From: Pararhizobium polonicum
GTDB taxonomy: Bacteria; Pseudomonadota; Alphaproteobacteria; Rhizobiales; Rhizobiaceae
Length of the DNA stretch: 64,000 nt
Assembly (NCBI RefSeq): GCF_001687365.1
Contig: NZ_CM004502.1
Location: 62,001-126,000, forward strand
Direction: 5' to 3'
In this document: in pieces, positions 7,540-19,050 of the stretch
Layout: the number at the start of each line of letters is the position of its first letter
Numbering within the stretch: the first letter of the stretch is position 1
Program-made: the position numbers and the translations under genes
The notes under the pieces: model-generated
Seen by the model: the letters and a program-made list of their open reading frames with translations, nothing else
Told to the model about the DNA's origin: nothing
The model's database searches: none

Positions 7540-8694
7540 TCACCAGTTGGTGATCGAGCCGTCGCGGCGCTTCAGATGCGGCGCTTCCCAGAATTCGAAA
7601 TTCTGCTTGGTAATCAGATCTTCATTGACCTCAATGCCGAGGCCGGGCGCATCCGAGACCGGATAAAACGCGCCTTCCAGCCGCGGCTGGACGGGGAAGA
7701 ATTCGGAATTGTCGAAACCGAGATGGGTTTCCGCCGGGCTCGCGCGGGTCTCCAGCCAGGAGAAGTTGGCGACCGCCGCCGAGAAATGGATGGTTGCAGC
7801 GGTGCAGACCGGACCGAGCGGATTGTGCGGCATCATGTCGACGTAGTGGGTCTCGCTCCAGGCAGCGACCTTCATGCTCTCCGTCAGACCGCCGACATTG
7901 CAGACGTCGAGGCGGTTGAACTGGTGGATGTCGCGCTCGATATAAGGCTGGAACTGCCATTTCGAGGAAAATTCCTCGCCGATCGCAAACGGGATGTCGG
8001 TCATCCGGCGCAACGCCTCATAGGAGCTGGGGGATTCGTCGCGGATCGGCTCCTCGAGGAAATCGAGCGTGCCCTTCGGCATCTTCTGGCAGAAGCTCGC
8101 AGCCTCCGCGACCGAGAGCCGGTGGTGGTAGTCGATGCCGAGCACGACGTCGTCGCCGAGCGCCTCGCGGGTCTTGACGCACCATTTGGCGGTCGTGGCG
8201 ATATGTTCGCGCGGCTCGTAGATGTCCTTGTGCTCATGGCCCGAGGGCGACAGGCGCATCGCCGTCCAGCCATGCTCGACTAGCATCTGCGCCTGTTCGA
8301 CCATGGCCGGGCCGGGTTCGGCAAAGGTGGTCGCGAAGGTCGGGATTCGGTCGCGCTGCTTGCCGCCGAGCAGTTCGTAGACCGGCACGCCGAGCGCTTT
8401 GCCCTTGATGTCGTAGAGCGCGATGTCGATTGCCGAGATCGCCGCCTGCAGCACCCGGCCGCCCTCGAAATACTGGCTGCGATACATTTCCTGCCAGAGG
8501 GCGCCGATCTTGAAAGGATCGCGGCCGCGCAGGAATTCGGCATAATGTTCGAGTGCGCCGACGACCGCCTTTTCGCGGCCCGATAGCCCGCTTTCGCCCC
8601 AGCCGAAAATCCCGTCGTCGGTCTCGACCTTCACCAGAAGCTGGTTGCGGATGCCGACCTTGACGGCATAGCTCTTGATCGCTGTGATCTTCAT
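7540..8694 (-). CDS. Enolase-superfamily sugar-acid dehydratase, galactonate dehydratase (DgoD)-like
   Basis: 384 residues of the mandelate racemase/muconate lactonizing family. Mg2+ ligands are visible in order: D188 in GIDYHH with H190, E214/E215 in FLEEP, and E240 in IGEEF. A later catalytic His, H290 in PHNPLGP, follows the GalD/DgoD pattern. Such enzymes dehydrate aldonic or aldaric acids to 2-keto-3-deoxy products; the exact substrate cannot be read here. The ATG at 8694 is preceded by GGGAG and lies 14 bp after the manD stop. A longer frame upstream overlaps manD and is rejected. It is the last gene of an importer-manD operon, so its substrate probably arrives through that importer. 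Confidence 0.87.
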   Translation of the reverse strand: MKITAIKSYAVKVGIRNQLLVKVETDDGIFGWGESGLSGREKAVVGALEHYAEFLRGRDPFKIGALWQEMYRSQYFEGGRVLQAAISAIDIALYDIKGKALGVPVYELLGGKQRDRIPTFATTFAEPGPAMVEQAQMLVEHGWTAMRLSPSGHEHKDIYEPREHIATTAKWCVKTREALGDDVVLGIDYHHRLSVAEAASFCQKMPKGTLDFLEEPIRDESPSSYEALRRMTDIPFAIGEEFSSKWQFQPYIERDIHQFNRLDVCNVGGLTESMKVAAWSETHYVDMMPHNPLGPVCTAATIHFSAAVANFSWLETRASPAETHLGFDNSEFFPVQPRLEGAFYPVSDAPGLGIEVNEDLITKQNFEFWEAPHLKRRDGSITNW

Positions 8695-8708
8695 CGTCTT
8701 CTCCCGAA

Positions 8709-9917
8709 TTACCAGTGCCACAAGGTGCCGTCTTCGAGACGGTTCACCGGCAGGTAGGCGCGCTGGTATGGATATTTTTCCGCAAGCTTCTCGTCGATAT
8801 CGACGCCGTGGCCGATCGCCTCGCCCGGATGCAGGTAGCCGTCCTTGAGGCTCCAGGCGCTTGGGAATACGTCGAGGATTTCCGGCAGGTAGCCGGAATA
8901 TTCCTGGATCCCGAAATTGGGGACCCAGAGATCGAGATGCAGATTGGCGCCGAGGCAAATCGGCGACATGTCCATCGCGCCGTGGCAGGCGGTGCGGATG
9001 TTGTAGACGCTGGCGAAATCCATGATGCGCCGCTGCGCGGTGATACCGCCGGCATGCACCGTGGTCGTCCTGATATAATCGATCAGCTGCTCTTCCATGA
9101 GCAGCCGCGCATCCCAGATCGTGTTGAACACTTCACCGACGGCCAGCGGCGTCGTGGTGTGTTTGCGGATCAGGCGGAAACCTTCCTGGTATTCGGCGGC
9201 AACCGTGTCTTCCAGCCAGAAGAGGCGGGCAAATTCGAGATCCTTGCCAAGCCGGGCAGCCTCGATCGGCGTCAGGCGATGGTGGCTGTCATGCAGAAGC
9301 TCGATATCCCAGCCATGCGCCTCGCGCACCGCCTTGAAGAGCTCGGGAACGTAGCGGAGATACTTTGACGTCGACCAGGTCTCCTCATGCGGAACGGCAT
9401 CATCCGCCGCATTGTTGGTGACCGACTTCTTCCCCGTTCCATAGACGTCAGGCAGGCCCGGAATGCCGACCTGGACGCGGATCGCCTTGTAGCCCTGCTC
9501 GATGCGCCTGCCGACCGCTTCGACGGCTTCTGCAATATCCGTGCCCTGGGCATGCGTGTAGCACAGCAGCTTCTCGCGGCTCGCACCGCCGAGCAACTGG
9601 TAGAGCGGCATGTTCGCCGCCTTGGCCTTGATGTCCCAGAGGGCGGTATCGATGCCGGCGATCGCCGCCATCGTCACCGGGCCTCTTCGCCAGTAGGCGC
9701 CTTTATAGAAATACTGCCAGATGTCTTCGATGCGGCTTGGATCGCGGCCGATCAGCAATGGTGCCAGGTGATCCTGAAGATAGGCGACAACGGCTTTTTC
9801 GCGGCCATTCAGCGTCGCGTCGCCAACCCCGGTCAGTCCTTCATCGGTGAAGATCTTGACGGTAACGAAATTGCGACCGGGTGAGCAAACAATAATTTTG
9901 ACGTCGGTAATTTTCAT
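8709..9917 (-). CDS. manD: D-mannonate dehydratase, enolase superfamily
   Basis: 402 residues, the usual ManD length. It converts D-mannonate to 2-keto-3-deoxy-D-gluconate. The start ([16 protein letters not shown]) and the end (LEDGTLWHW) are ManD signatures. Functional residues sit at canonical positions: R147, Y159, metal ligands D210, E236 and E262, H212 and H312. Position 314 is Ala; as I recall from work on this subgroup, Ala here marks efficient mannonate dehydratases, whereas Pro marks poor or gluconate-type ones. It begins 3 bp after the ABC ATPase stop, so it is in the importer operon. No KDG kinase, KDPG aldolase, UxaC or UxuB is present in the window. Confidence 0.93.
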   Translation of the reverse strand: MKITDVKIIVCSPGRNFVTVKIFTDEGLTGVGDATLNGREKAVVAYLQDHLAPLLIGRDPSRIEDIWQYFYKGAYWRRGPVTMAAIAGIDTALWDIKAKAANMPLYQLLGGASREKLLCYTHAQGTDIAEAVEAVGRRIEQGYKAIRVQVGIPGLPDVYGTGKKSVTNNAADDAVPHEETWSTSKYLRYVPELFKAVREAHGWDIELLHDSHHRLTPIEAARLGKDLEFARLFWLEDTVAAEYQEGFRLIRKHTTTPLAVGEVFNTIWDARLLMEEQLIDYIRTTTVHAGGITAQRRIMDFASVYNIRTACHGAMDMSPICLGANLHLDLWVPNFGIQEYSGYLPEILDVFPSAWSLKDGYLHPGEAIGHGVDIDEKLAEKYPYQRAYLPVNRLEDGTLWHW

Positions 9918-9920
9918 GAC

Positions 9921-11629
<1,709 letters not shown>

Positions 11630-11633
<4 letters not shown>

Positions 11634-12784
11634 GACACCGACTCGTAGGGATCTGCGGCATCGCGGAGACCGTCGCCGAGGAAATTGAGGGACAGCACCG
11701 AGATGACGATGGCGGCGGCAGGCGTGAACAGCAGCCACGGCGCTTGCGCGACGGCGCGGATGTTCTGCGCTTCCTGCAGAAGTACACCCCAGGAGATGAT
11801 CGGCGGCTGCAGGCCGATGCCGAGGAAGGAAAGCGCCGTCTCGGCAAGGATCATCGAGGGTATCGCCAGCGTCAGCGTCGCGATGATGTGGCTCGCGAAG
11901 GACGGTACCAGGTGGTTGAAGATGATGCCGATCTCGCTCATGCCGTCGAGACGGGCGGCGATGACGAAATCCTCGTTGCGCAACGACAGGAATTTGCCGC
12001 GCACCTCGCGTGCCAGGCTCGTCCAACCGATCAGCGAGACGATCAGCGTGATGACGAAATAGGTCCGGAGCGGCGGCCAGCCGACGGGGATTGCTGCGGC
12101 CATGCCCATCCATAGTGGGATGGTCGGGATCGAGCGCAGCAGTTCGATGAAGCGCTGGATGGCGATATCGGCCCAGCCGCCGCAGAAACCGGAAATACCG
12201 CCGATGGTGACGCCGAGGATCAGGCTCATGAAGACGCCGACAAGGCCGATCGACAAGGAGATCTGGGCGCCGTGGACGACGCGCGAAAAGATATCGCGGC
12301 CGAGACGGTCGGCACCGAAGATATACATACTGTCGCCGGGCATCGGATCGGTGAGACCGAAGAGCTTGGTCTGCATGGGGATGAAGCCGAGCAGATTATA
12401 GGGCTGCGCGGCGCGCACGAAGAAGCCGACCGAAACCGGCTTTGCCGGATCCGGCACGAACTCGCGGCGCATCGACTCGGTATTCAACGTCATCTTCAGC
12501 TGCCTGACATGCGGGCGGAACGTACCGTCGAGCAGCAGCGAAATGCCCTGCGGCGGCGCATAGGTAAAGCGCGCATTGGTGGCATTCGGGTCGAAGGGCG
12601 CGACGAAATCGGCGAATACCGCGACCAGATACATGAAGATGATGACCACAAGGCTCACCAGCGCTATTCTGTGCTTCTTGAATTTCAGCCAGAAGAGCCG
12701 CCACTGTCCGGCAACGGCGATGTCCTTGCCGTGCAGGTTGAGCGATGGGCCGGCTTCCGGCGGGAGCTGGGTAATATCTGTCAT
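11630..12784 (-). CDS. ABC importer permease, DppC/OppC type
   Basis: 384 residues of the binding-protein-dependent transport permease family. The N-terminus is long and includes a large periplasmic segment after the first membrane helix (about 45-190), an expansion seen in some sugar/oligopeptide-type permeases. The core contains GADRLGRDIFSRVVHG, then about five membrane helices and the EAA loop near 295-320. It pairs with the DppB-type permease encoded upstream. Both ends show ATGA overlaps (start at 12784 with the previous stop, stop with the ATPase start), so the genes are tightly coupled. Substrate as for the operon: unknown, possibly oligosaccharide. Confidence 0.92.
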
Positions 12785-13767
12785 TGGAAACGGATCCGCG
12801 GGTCTGTGAGGGCGAGCAGGATGTCGGAAATCAGCGTGCCGATGATGGTAAGCACGGAAATCAACAGGATAAGCGAGCCAGCGAGATACATGTCCTGGGC
12901 AAGCAGCGCGCGTAAGAGCAGCGGCCCTGTCGTCGGCAGGCTCATGACGACCGAGACGATGATCTCGCCGGAGATGACGGCGGGCAGAATCCAGCCGAGC
13001 GTCGAAATCAGCGGGTTCAGCGCCAGGCGCACCGGATAACGGATCAGAAGCTCGAATTCCGACATTCCCTTGGCGCGCGCCGTCGTGACATAGGGCTTGG
13101 AGAGTTCGTCGAGCAGGTTGGCGCGCATGATGCGCACCAGTGCCGCAAGCGAGCCGAGGCCGATGACGATGACCGGCAGCCAGACGTGCTTGGCAAAATC
13201 GCCGAGCTTGGCGAAGCTCCAGGCGGCATCGATATAGGCAGGAGAAAACAGCCCGCCGACGCTCTGGCCGAAATAGGCCGACATCACATACATCGCCGAA
13301 AGGGCCATCAGGAAGTCCGGCACGGCGAGGAAGAAGAAGGCGAGGAACGTCGCGAAATAATCCGAAATCGAATACTGGCGCACCGCCGACAGGATGCCGA
13401 TCGGAATGGCGATCGCCCAGACGAAGCAGAGCGTCAGGAGCGACAGGAGAAGCGAGAAGCCGAGGCGGCTCCAGATCAACTCGGTCACCGGCTTGCCGAG
13501 CTCGAAGGAGATGCCGAAATCGCCATGCATGATGATGCCCGCGATCCACTTGTAGTACTGGAAGTACATCGGCTGATCGAGGCCGTACCGGTCGCGCATC
13601 GCGGCGACGGTGCCTTCTTCGACGGCTCCGCCCTGGCTTGCCCAGTCCGCCATGAGCGTCGTGAGATAGTCGCCCGGCGGCAGCTGGATGATGATGAAGG
13701 CGATGATGGAGACGGCAAACAGTGTCGGTATGGCGAACACCAGCCGCTTGGCAAGAAAACGGAGCAT
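12781..13767 (-). CDS. ABC importer permease, DppB/OppB type
   Basis: 328 residues beginning MLRFLAKRLVFAIPTLF, the typical first helix of DppB-type permeases. About six membrane helices follow, with the conserved ARAKGMSE EAA-loop segment near 230-245. The ATG at 13767 is chosen because the protein then begins directly at the family's first helix; in-frame codons further upstream would add a charged, non-homologous tail. It lies 76 bp downstream of the binding-protein gene, a gap that holds a strong hairpin, and overlaps the next permease by ATGA. Confidence 0.92.
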   Translation of the reverse strand: MLRFLAKRLVFAIPTLFAVSIIAFIIIQLPPGDYLTTLMADWASQGGAVEEGTVAAMRDRYGLDQPMYFQYYKWIAGIIMHGDFGISFELGKPVTELIWSRLGFSLLLSLLTLCFVWAIAIPIGILSAVRQYSISDYFATFLAFFFLAVPDFLMALSAMYVMSAYFGQSVGGLFSPAYIDAAWSFAKLGDFAKHVWLPVIVIGLGSLAALVRIMRANLLDELSKPYVTTARAKGMSEFELLIRYPVRLALNPLISTLGWILPAVISGEIIVSVVMSLPTTGPLLLRALLAQDMYLAGSLILLISVLTIIGTLISDILLALTDPRIRFQ

Positions 13768-13800
13768 GGGACCTGACCGTTCGATGGAACGAAAGGGGCG

Positions 13801-13831
13801 GCCGGCGGGGGTGAAACGCACCCCCACCGGC
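13801..13831 (-). other. Intercistronic hairpin after the binding-protein gene
   Basis: Arms GCCGGCGGGGGTG (13801-13813) and CACCCCCACCGGC (13819-13831) pair over 13 bp with one mismatch around AAACG. It sits 12 bp after the binding-protein stop and 33 bp before the first permease. There is no T-run; it probably stabilises the upstream mRNA or reduces read-through. Confidence 0.6.
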
Positions 13832-13843
13832 ACTGGGAGGATC

Positions 13844-15784
13844 TTAGTTGGCCGGCTTGTCGAAATACCACTGGCTCAGCGTCGGTGCCGGATGCCAGAG
13901 GTTGCCGGTGATCGGAATGCCGTTGACGACGTTCTTTAGGTTCTTCGACACCATCATGTATTTCGGCATGGGGCGCGAAATCCCGATGTTCAGGAAGTTG
14001 TCGGCGGAGAGATTCAGGAATTCCTTCATCTTCTCGCGGCGGTCGTCGTCGGTCACAGCAGCGTTGACCTTGTCGTAGGAAGCCATCAGGGCCTTGATCT
14101 GCTCTGGCGGCTCTTCGCCCGTTGCGTGGTTCGAGTACCATTCGCTCCACTTCATGGCGAAGAAGATATCGGCCTTCTGGAAGGGCATGTAGCAGCGCGG
14201 ATCGGTGTAGACTTCCGAAAGGCCGCCGACGCAATTCCAGATATAGGCGTCCTGTTCGTTTGCCGACCACATGGTGTTCAGGCGGGCGCGATCGGTGGTG
14301 CGCAACTGGATGTCGATGCCGACGTCCTTGGCGTATTTCTGCACCATCTGCATGACGTCGGGATAGGAGAGGCCGAAGACGTCGGCCACCATGAAGTTGA
14401 TGGTGAAGCGCTTGCCGCTGTCATCGAGACGGAAGCCTTCGGCATCCTTCTTCGGCATGATCTTGTCGAGCATCTCGTTCGAGGTTTTTGGCTCATACTC
14501 GGTGTATTGCGACGCTTCACGCTCGTTGAAAAGCTCGTGCTCGGGCTGTGTCGCCACCTGCGCCGGGGCGCCCTGGCCGACATAGACGAGATCGATGATT
14601 TCCTGACGATTGATCGCATGGCTAAGCGCGATACGAAAATCCTTGTTCTGGAAGAGCTTCCGCTTGATCTCGTCCGTCGAGTTGAGATTGAGCAGGATGA
14701 CGGCGTCGTTGGCCGGCAGGTCCTTCACGTCGACGAAGCGATAGCTGCCGGTCTCCTGGCCGTCGAAGAGAACGGACTTGAAGGTAGCATTGTTGATGTG
14801 ACGGAAGGCGAAATCGAATTCGCCCGAGGTCATCTTCAGCGCCATCAGCTGCGGATCGTCGAGCTTGGCCCAGGTGACGGCGTCGATATAGGGCAGCTGG
14901 TTACCGTCCGGATCGACCTTCCAGTAGTAGGGATTGCGGGTCGCGACCACGCGTTCGCTGTCGGCGTAAGGCACCGTCAGGATCCACGGGTTCATGGTCG
15001 GCAGCTCGAGGTTCTGCCAATAGGCCGGCTGGAAGGTCAGCGACACCTTCGAGTTGAACAGCGCCACCCAGTCGCCTGCGGCCGGATTGGCCTTCAGAAG
15101 CGCCGGAATGCCGTCCTTGTTGTACTTCTCATGGAACTGGCTGAGGTAATGCTTGGGATAGATGACCGGCAGGTGGCCCTGGCCATAAGCCAGCTGCTGC
15201 AGGAAGAGACCGTAGGGCGACTCGAACTTGAACTCGACCGTCAGGTCGTCGATCTTGCGGACTTTCACCGGTTTGCCGGCAACCGTGAAGGTCGGGTTCT
15301 TGGCGGGCGACAGCGCGCTGTTCATGAATACGTCTTCGTACCAGAACATGATGTCGTCAGCGGTGAAAGGCTGGCCGTCGCTCCACTTCAGGCCCTTGCG
15401 AAGCTTGAACGTATAGGTCGTCGCGTCGTCGGACGCGGTGAACTCCTCGGCCAGCGATGGCATGACCTTCTTCCACGCCGGATCCCAGCGGACGAGCAGT
15501 TCGTTGGCGATCGTGCGGGTGAGGTTATACTGGTCGCCATTGGCGAGGATCGTGGTGCGGAGCGTGCCGCCATATTTGCCGACGCCGTCGACCATCGTCT
15601 CGACGAAGGCGTGCTCCGGAAGACGCTCGGCGACGGCGGGCAGCTTGCCTGCCTTCACCTGGTCGTCGAGCATCGGTGCCTGCTTGAAATCAACCGCCCA
15701 GGCGGGAGCAACAGCCCCCCAGAGCGCGGCACCCAGAAGCCCCGTCGATACGACGAGGCCACGCAGCTTTTGCTTGTAAGCCAT
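13844..15784 (-). CDS. Periplasmic binding protein, family 5 (peptide/oligosaccharide type)
   Basis: 646 residues, long for SBP family 5. A Sec signal peptide is clear: basic start, hydrophobic core GLLGAALWGAVAP and cleavage after AWA. The body shows family-5 features such as YTFKLRKGLKWSDGQPFTADD near 125-145. It captures substrate in the periplasm for the permeases and double ATPase downstream. ATG at 15784 has AGGAGGAG just upstream. It is the first gene of a six-gene operon ending in two sugar-acid dehydratases, and its promoter region is shared with a divergent GntR gene. Proteins of this size and context in rhizobia often bind plant oligosaccharides, but the ligand is not readable. Confidence 0.93.
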   Translation of the reverse strand: MAYKQKLRGLVVSTGLLGAALWGAVAPAWAVDFKQAPMLDDQVKAGKLPAVAERLPEHAFVETMVDGVGKYGGTLRTTILANGDQYNLTRTIANELLVRWDPAWKKVMPSLAEEFTASDDATTYTFKLRKGLKWSDGQPFTADDIMFWYEDVFMNSALSPAKNPTFTVAGKPVKVRKIDDLTVEFKFESPYGLFLQQLAYGQGHLPVIYPKHYLSQFHEKYNKDGIPALLKANPAAGDWVALFNSKVSLTFQPAYWQNLELPTMNPWILTVPYADSERVVATRNPYYWKVDPDGNQLPYIDAVTWAKLDDPQLMALKMTSGEFDFAFRHINNATFKSVLFDGQETGSYRFVDVKDLPANDAVILLNLNSTDEIKRKLFQNKDFRIALSHAINRQEIIDLVYVGQGAPAQVATQPEHELFNEREASQYTEYEPKTSNEMLDKIMPKKDAEGFRLDDSGKRFTINFMVADVFGLSYPDVMQMVQKYAKDVGIDIQLRTTDRARLNTMWSANEQDAYIWNCVGGLSEVYTDPRCYMPFQKADIFFAMKWSEWYSNHATGEEPPEQIKALMASYDKVNAAVTDDDRREKMKEFLNLSADNFLNIGISRPMPKYMMVSKNLKNVVNGIPITGNLWHPAPTLSQWYFDKPAN

Positions 15785-15880
15785 TATCTTCTCCTCCTGA
15801 TAACCGGCCCTCTCCGCCGGCTTTCATCCCTAGAACCGGATGCCTCCACGGCGTCCTGTTGAACGAAAACTTTCAGATCG

Positions 15881-15899
15881 TACATTCTTTGTCAATGTA
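15881..15899. promoter_or_regulatory. Candidate GntR operator
   Basis: Perfect inverted repeat TACATT-N7-AATGTA in the 178-bp gap between the importer operon (minus) and the GntR gene (plus). A wider pair GTACAT (15880-15885)/ATGTAC (15901-15906) overlaps it. FadR-type GntR proteins bind short palindromes of this size in such divergent gaps. Binding itself is inference. Confidence 0.55.
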
Positions 15900-15962
15900 A
15901 ATGTACAAAATAAAATGTTCTGCTCTTGGCAAGTGCTTGGAAAGTGCATAAAAAGCGAGGTT

Positions 15963-16661
15963 ATGAGCACGATGACTCACATCCGACAGACGGCATCCGA
16001 AGGGGATGATCTCAACGAAGACGGCGGCGCCTCGATCTATGAGAGGCTGCGCGACGACATCATCCATGGTCGCATGAAGGCCAATGAGCGGTTGAAGGTC
16101 GCCGAGCTTGCCAGCCGCATGGGCACCTCGACAAATCCGGTTCGTGAGGCGCTGCAGCAGCTTCGCGGCGAAGGCTTCGTTATCATGACGCCCAACCGCG
16201 GCGCCCGCGTGCGCCCGATCGACGAAGAGTTCGTGCGCGACATCTGCGAAATCGAAGTGCTGATCGAGCCGGCGCTGACGCGGTGGTACGTCGGCATCGT
16301 TACCAAGGCGGAAATCGGGGAAATGGAGCGCATCCAGGCAGAGATCGAAGCGTTGAATTTCGGCGACGAGACGAAGCATTCGAATCTCGACCTGCAGTTC
16401 CACCGGCTGATGTACGACCGGCACTACAATCGCCATGCGGTCGATCTATGGGTGCGCCATCGTCAGATACTCCGAGCAATCAGCCGAGGCTTTCCGACAT
16501 CACTCAGCAGGCAGGCCAACGTGCTGCAGGAACACCGCGACCTGATTACCTGCATCAAGAACCAGGATTCAGATGGCGCAGCAACGGTCATCGCGCGACA
16601 TGTGGAAGGCTCGGGTCGCCACATCATCGAGCGACTACGACTGGGGAAACGGCAGGCCTAA
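15963..16661 (+). CDS. GntR/FadR-family transcription regulator of the manD importer operon
   Basis: 232 residues. Winged helix-turn-helix at about 20-90 (IYERLRDDIIHG through NPVREALQQLRGEG), then an FCD ligand-binding domain (about 95-225) with metal-site His residues in HSNLDLQFHRLMY and HVEGSGRHIIE. FCD regulators usually sense small organic or sugar acids. ATG at 15963 follows GCGAGG by a few bases; the longer frame upstream runs through the operator and is not used. Divergent position to the importer operon implies control of it, and 2-keto-3-deoxygluconate or a hexonate would be the expected effector (inference). It is clearly paralogous to the GntR gene at 21364-22068. Confidence 0.92.
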   Translation: MSTMTHIRQTASEGDDLNEDGGASIYERLRDDIIHGRMKANERLKVAELASRMGTSTNPVREALQQLRGEGFVIMTPNRGARVRPIDEEFVRDICEIEVLIEPALTRWYVGIVTKAEIGEMERIQAEIEALNFGDETKHSNLDLQFHRLMYDRHYNRHAVDLWVRHRQILRAISRGFPTSLSRQANVLQEHRDLITCIKNQDSDGAATVIARHVEGSGRHIIERLRLGKRQA

Positions 16662-16800
16662 GGATTTCGCCTGATGCGAGGCTGCTGCTTCCGGAAATCA
16701 CATACTTAGATGTTTAGACGGCTTAAGTTCATCCCCGGACCGCCTGAAGCTTGAAACCATGCGATTAACTTGCCTTTCTCGATTAGTCTGAACCCTTCCC

Positions 16801-18057
16801 CTACTTAGCTAAGACTACCCTGAAGTCGTTGACATTGGTACCCGTTGGACCCGTCTCGAAGAGGTCGCCGATGGATGAAAAGGCAACGTAGCTGTTATTG
16901 CTGCGCAATGCCTCTCGTGCGTCAATGCCGGCGGCTCGCATCCGTTGAACAGTGCGGCCATCAGCAAACGCGCCGGCGTTACTTTCGGATCCATCGATGC
17001 CGTCGGTGTCTGCAGCTAAGATATCGACGTCATACCCATCAAGCGCTACGGCCAGAGCCAGAGCGAATTGCCCGTTTCGTCCGCCCTTTCCACGCTTGTT
17101 CCGAACCGTAACGGTGGTCTCTCCGCCTGAGATGATCGCCACCGGTTTTTTGAAAGGGCGATTGTTCAGGAAGACTTCACGGGCAATGGCGGCATGGAAT
17201 AGCGCGACAGCATCGGCCTCACCTTCCAGCGAATCCGAAAGAATAGCGGCCTCCATGCCTTCGGATCGCGCTACTGCTGCCGCAGCCTCAAGCGACATGC
17301 CGGCAGACGCAATAATGTGGACTTCGTTGCGCGCGAAGATCGAACTCTCTGGTGACGGTGCATCCGCCTCAGGCGAATTCAGATGCGTGATAACAGCAGT
17401 TGGCAGTTTAAGGTCATAGCGTTGAACGAGCTCCAGCGCTTCGTGCCGTGTGGAATGATCGGGCACGGTTGGACCTGAGGAAACATGTGAGGCGTTGTCA
17501 CCCGGGATATCTGATACGACAAACGTGACCACCCGAGCCTTGGTAGCGCTGGCCAACCGCCCTCCTTTGATCGTCGAAAGGTGCTTGCGAATGACATTCA
17601 TGGCAGAAATCGGCGCGCCGGAGGCAAGCAGGCTTTCATTCAGGACAATCTCATCCTGCAGGGTCAATCCTATCGGAGGCGCGGGCAGAAGCGCAGAGCC
17701 ACCGCCGCAAATAAGAGCAATGACAAGATCACCGCTCGACAGGTTCGAAACAGCTTTCATCAATTGGGCAGACGCATCGAGTCCGGCTGCGTCCGGCACC
17801 GGATGCGACGCTTCGACAATTTTGATATCACGGGTCGTGCACCCGTATCCGTAGCGGGTAACAACGACCCCCTCCAGGGGGCCGTCCCAGATGGTCTCGA
17901 GCGCACACGCCATTTGGGCGGCACCCTTGCCAGCTCCTACAACAATCGTCCGACCCGTCGGCTTTGCAGGCAGGTGCGTTTTCATCCCCGCCAGTGGGTC
18001 AGCAGCTTTCACCGCCGCATGAAACATGGATGCCAAAAGTTCGCGCGGCGGCTTCAT
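16801..18057 (-). CDS. Glycerate kinase type 2 (MOFRL family), GckA/TtuD-like
   Basis: 418 residues, normal for the MOFRL glycerate-2-kinase family. N-terminal part has VVGAGKGAAQMA (about 40-52) and ICGGGSALLPAP; the C-terminal MOFRL part has ISGGETTVTVRNKRGKGGRN and DTDGIDGSESNAGAFAD, all family hallmarks. It phosphorylates D-glycerate with ATP, giving 2-phosphoglycerate. Older annotations call it hydroxypyruvate reductase TtuD. ATG at 18057 has GAGGAA about 7 bases before it; a TTG five codons earlier is less likely. It lies 114 bp after the tartronate-semialdehyde reductase gene, which makes its substrate, so isomerase, reductase and kinase form a short path into glycolysis. Confidence 0.92.
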   Translation of the reverse strand: MKPPRELLASMFHAAVKAADPLAGMKTHLPAKPTGRTIVVGAGKGAAQMACALETIWDGPLEGVVVTRYGYGCTTRDIKIVEASHPVPDAAGLDASAQLMKAVSNLSSGDLVIALICGGGSALLPAPPIGLTLQDEIVLNESLLASGAPISAMNVIRKHLSTIKGGRLASATKARVVTFVVSDIPGDNASHVSSGPTVPDHSTRHEALELVQRYDLKLPTAVITHLNSPEADAPSPESSIFARNEVHIIASAGMSLEAAAAVARSEGMEAAILSDSLEGEADAVALFHAAIAREVFLNNRPFKKPVAIISGGETTVTVRNKRGKGGRNGQFALALAVALDGYDVDILAADTDGIDGSESNAGAFADGRTVQRMRAAGIDAREALRSNNSYVAFSSIGDLFETGPTGTNVNDFRVVLAK

Positions 18058-18171
18058 AGTCTGCTTCCTCAAGCCGTGTATCGGACATCACATTGATTGC
18101 ACCGATGAACAGGGTTTAGATTTCTGATACGATCGTGCGTCTCCTGGGCGCCATCTTCACCTGCTGGCAGA

Positions 18172-19050
18172 TCAGTCGACGACGACTCCAGAATAAGCTT
18201 CCAGTGTTCGCGTCAGGCCGGAATGATCCTTTTCACCATCGCCCAGCGCAATCGCAGAATTCATCAGTTGCGCCGTTGCGGCTGTATTCGGCAAAGCAAC
18301 ACTGATGCGTTTGGCAGCATCGAGCGCTAATGCCAGATCCTTTCGGTGAAGGCGAATGCGGAAACCCGGCTCAAATGTCCGTTCGATCATACGTTGACCG
18401 TGCAGTTCGAGGATACGTGATCCCGCGAACCCTCCCATCAGCGCTGCGCGCACTTTGGCGGGGTCTGCGCCCGCTTGGCGTGCAAACAGCAGGGCCTCTG
18501 CCACCGCCTCGATTGTTAGCCCCACAATGATCTGATTGGCCACTTTTGCAGTTTGGCCATCTCCAACGCCACCAACATGGGTGATGGATTTGCCCATCAA
18601 ATTAAACAATGGGAGAGCTCGCTCAAATGCCGCGACGCTACCGCCAACCATGATTGTCAGGCTAGCATTTTTCGCGCCGACTTCACCGCCAGAAACAGGC
18701 GCGTCGACGAATTCACAGGTTGCCTGTTCCAGTCGCGCGGCGATCTCTTTTGTGACCAAAGGCGAAATCGAACTCATATCAATCACAAGCGTCCCAGGCT
18801 TCAGCCCATTGGCCGCACCTTCTTCGCCAAACAGAACGTCTTCAACGTCCGGCGTGTCCGGAAGCATAAGGATAAGAACGTCAGCGTTTTGGGCCACCTC
18901 ATAGGGTGTCTGCATGGCCTTGGCACCGGCAGTGACCAGATACTGGGAAGCGTCTTTTACCCGGTGGACAAAGAGGTCGTGGCCAGCGTTGATCAGATGC
19001 TCTGCCATCGGGCGGCCCATGACCCCCAATCCAATAAAGCCGATTTTCAT
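18172..19050 (-). CDS. 2-hydroxy-3-oxopropionate (tartronate semialdehyde) reductase, GarR/GlxR type
   Basis: 292 residues of the beta-hydroxyacid dehydrogenase family. Rossmann motif GFIGLGVMGRPMAEHL at 4-19, substrate motif DAPVSGGEVGA near 115-125, and catalytic Lys in GQTAKVANQ near 170. It reduces tartronate semialdehyde to D-glycerate with NAD(P)H. The stop of the upstream isomerase gene overlaps the start here as ATGA, so the isomerase (hydroxypyruvate to tartronate semialdehyde) and reductase are coupled in the expected order. Glycerate kinase follows. Confidence 0.93.
   Translation of the reverse strand: MKIGFIGLGVMGRPMAEHLINAGHDLFVHRVKDASQYLVTAGAKAMQTPYEVAQNADVLILMLPDTPDVEDVLFGEEGAANGLKPGTLVIDMSSISPLVTKEIAARLEQATCEFVDAPVSGGEVGAKNASLTIMVGGSVAAFERALPLFNLMGKSITHVGGVGDGQTAKVANQIIVGLTIEAVAEALLFARQAGADPAKVRAALMGGFAGSRILELHGQRMIERTFEPGFRIRLHRKDLALALDAAKRISVALPNTAATAQLMNSAIALGDGEKDHSGLTRTLEAYSGVVVD

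Noticed and set aside
1..7540. TraR-type tra box or oriT near the transfer genes
   Set aside because: No 18-bp tra-box-like palindrome or oriT-like nick region was seen; these probably lie left of the window.
14126..15862. 578-codon open frame antisense to the family-5 binding protein
   Set aside because: Shadow of a signal-peptide-bearing, well-conserved gene; no recognisable protein pattern.
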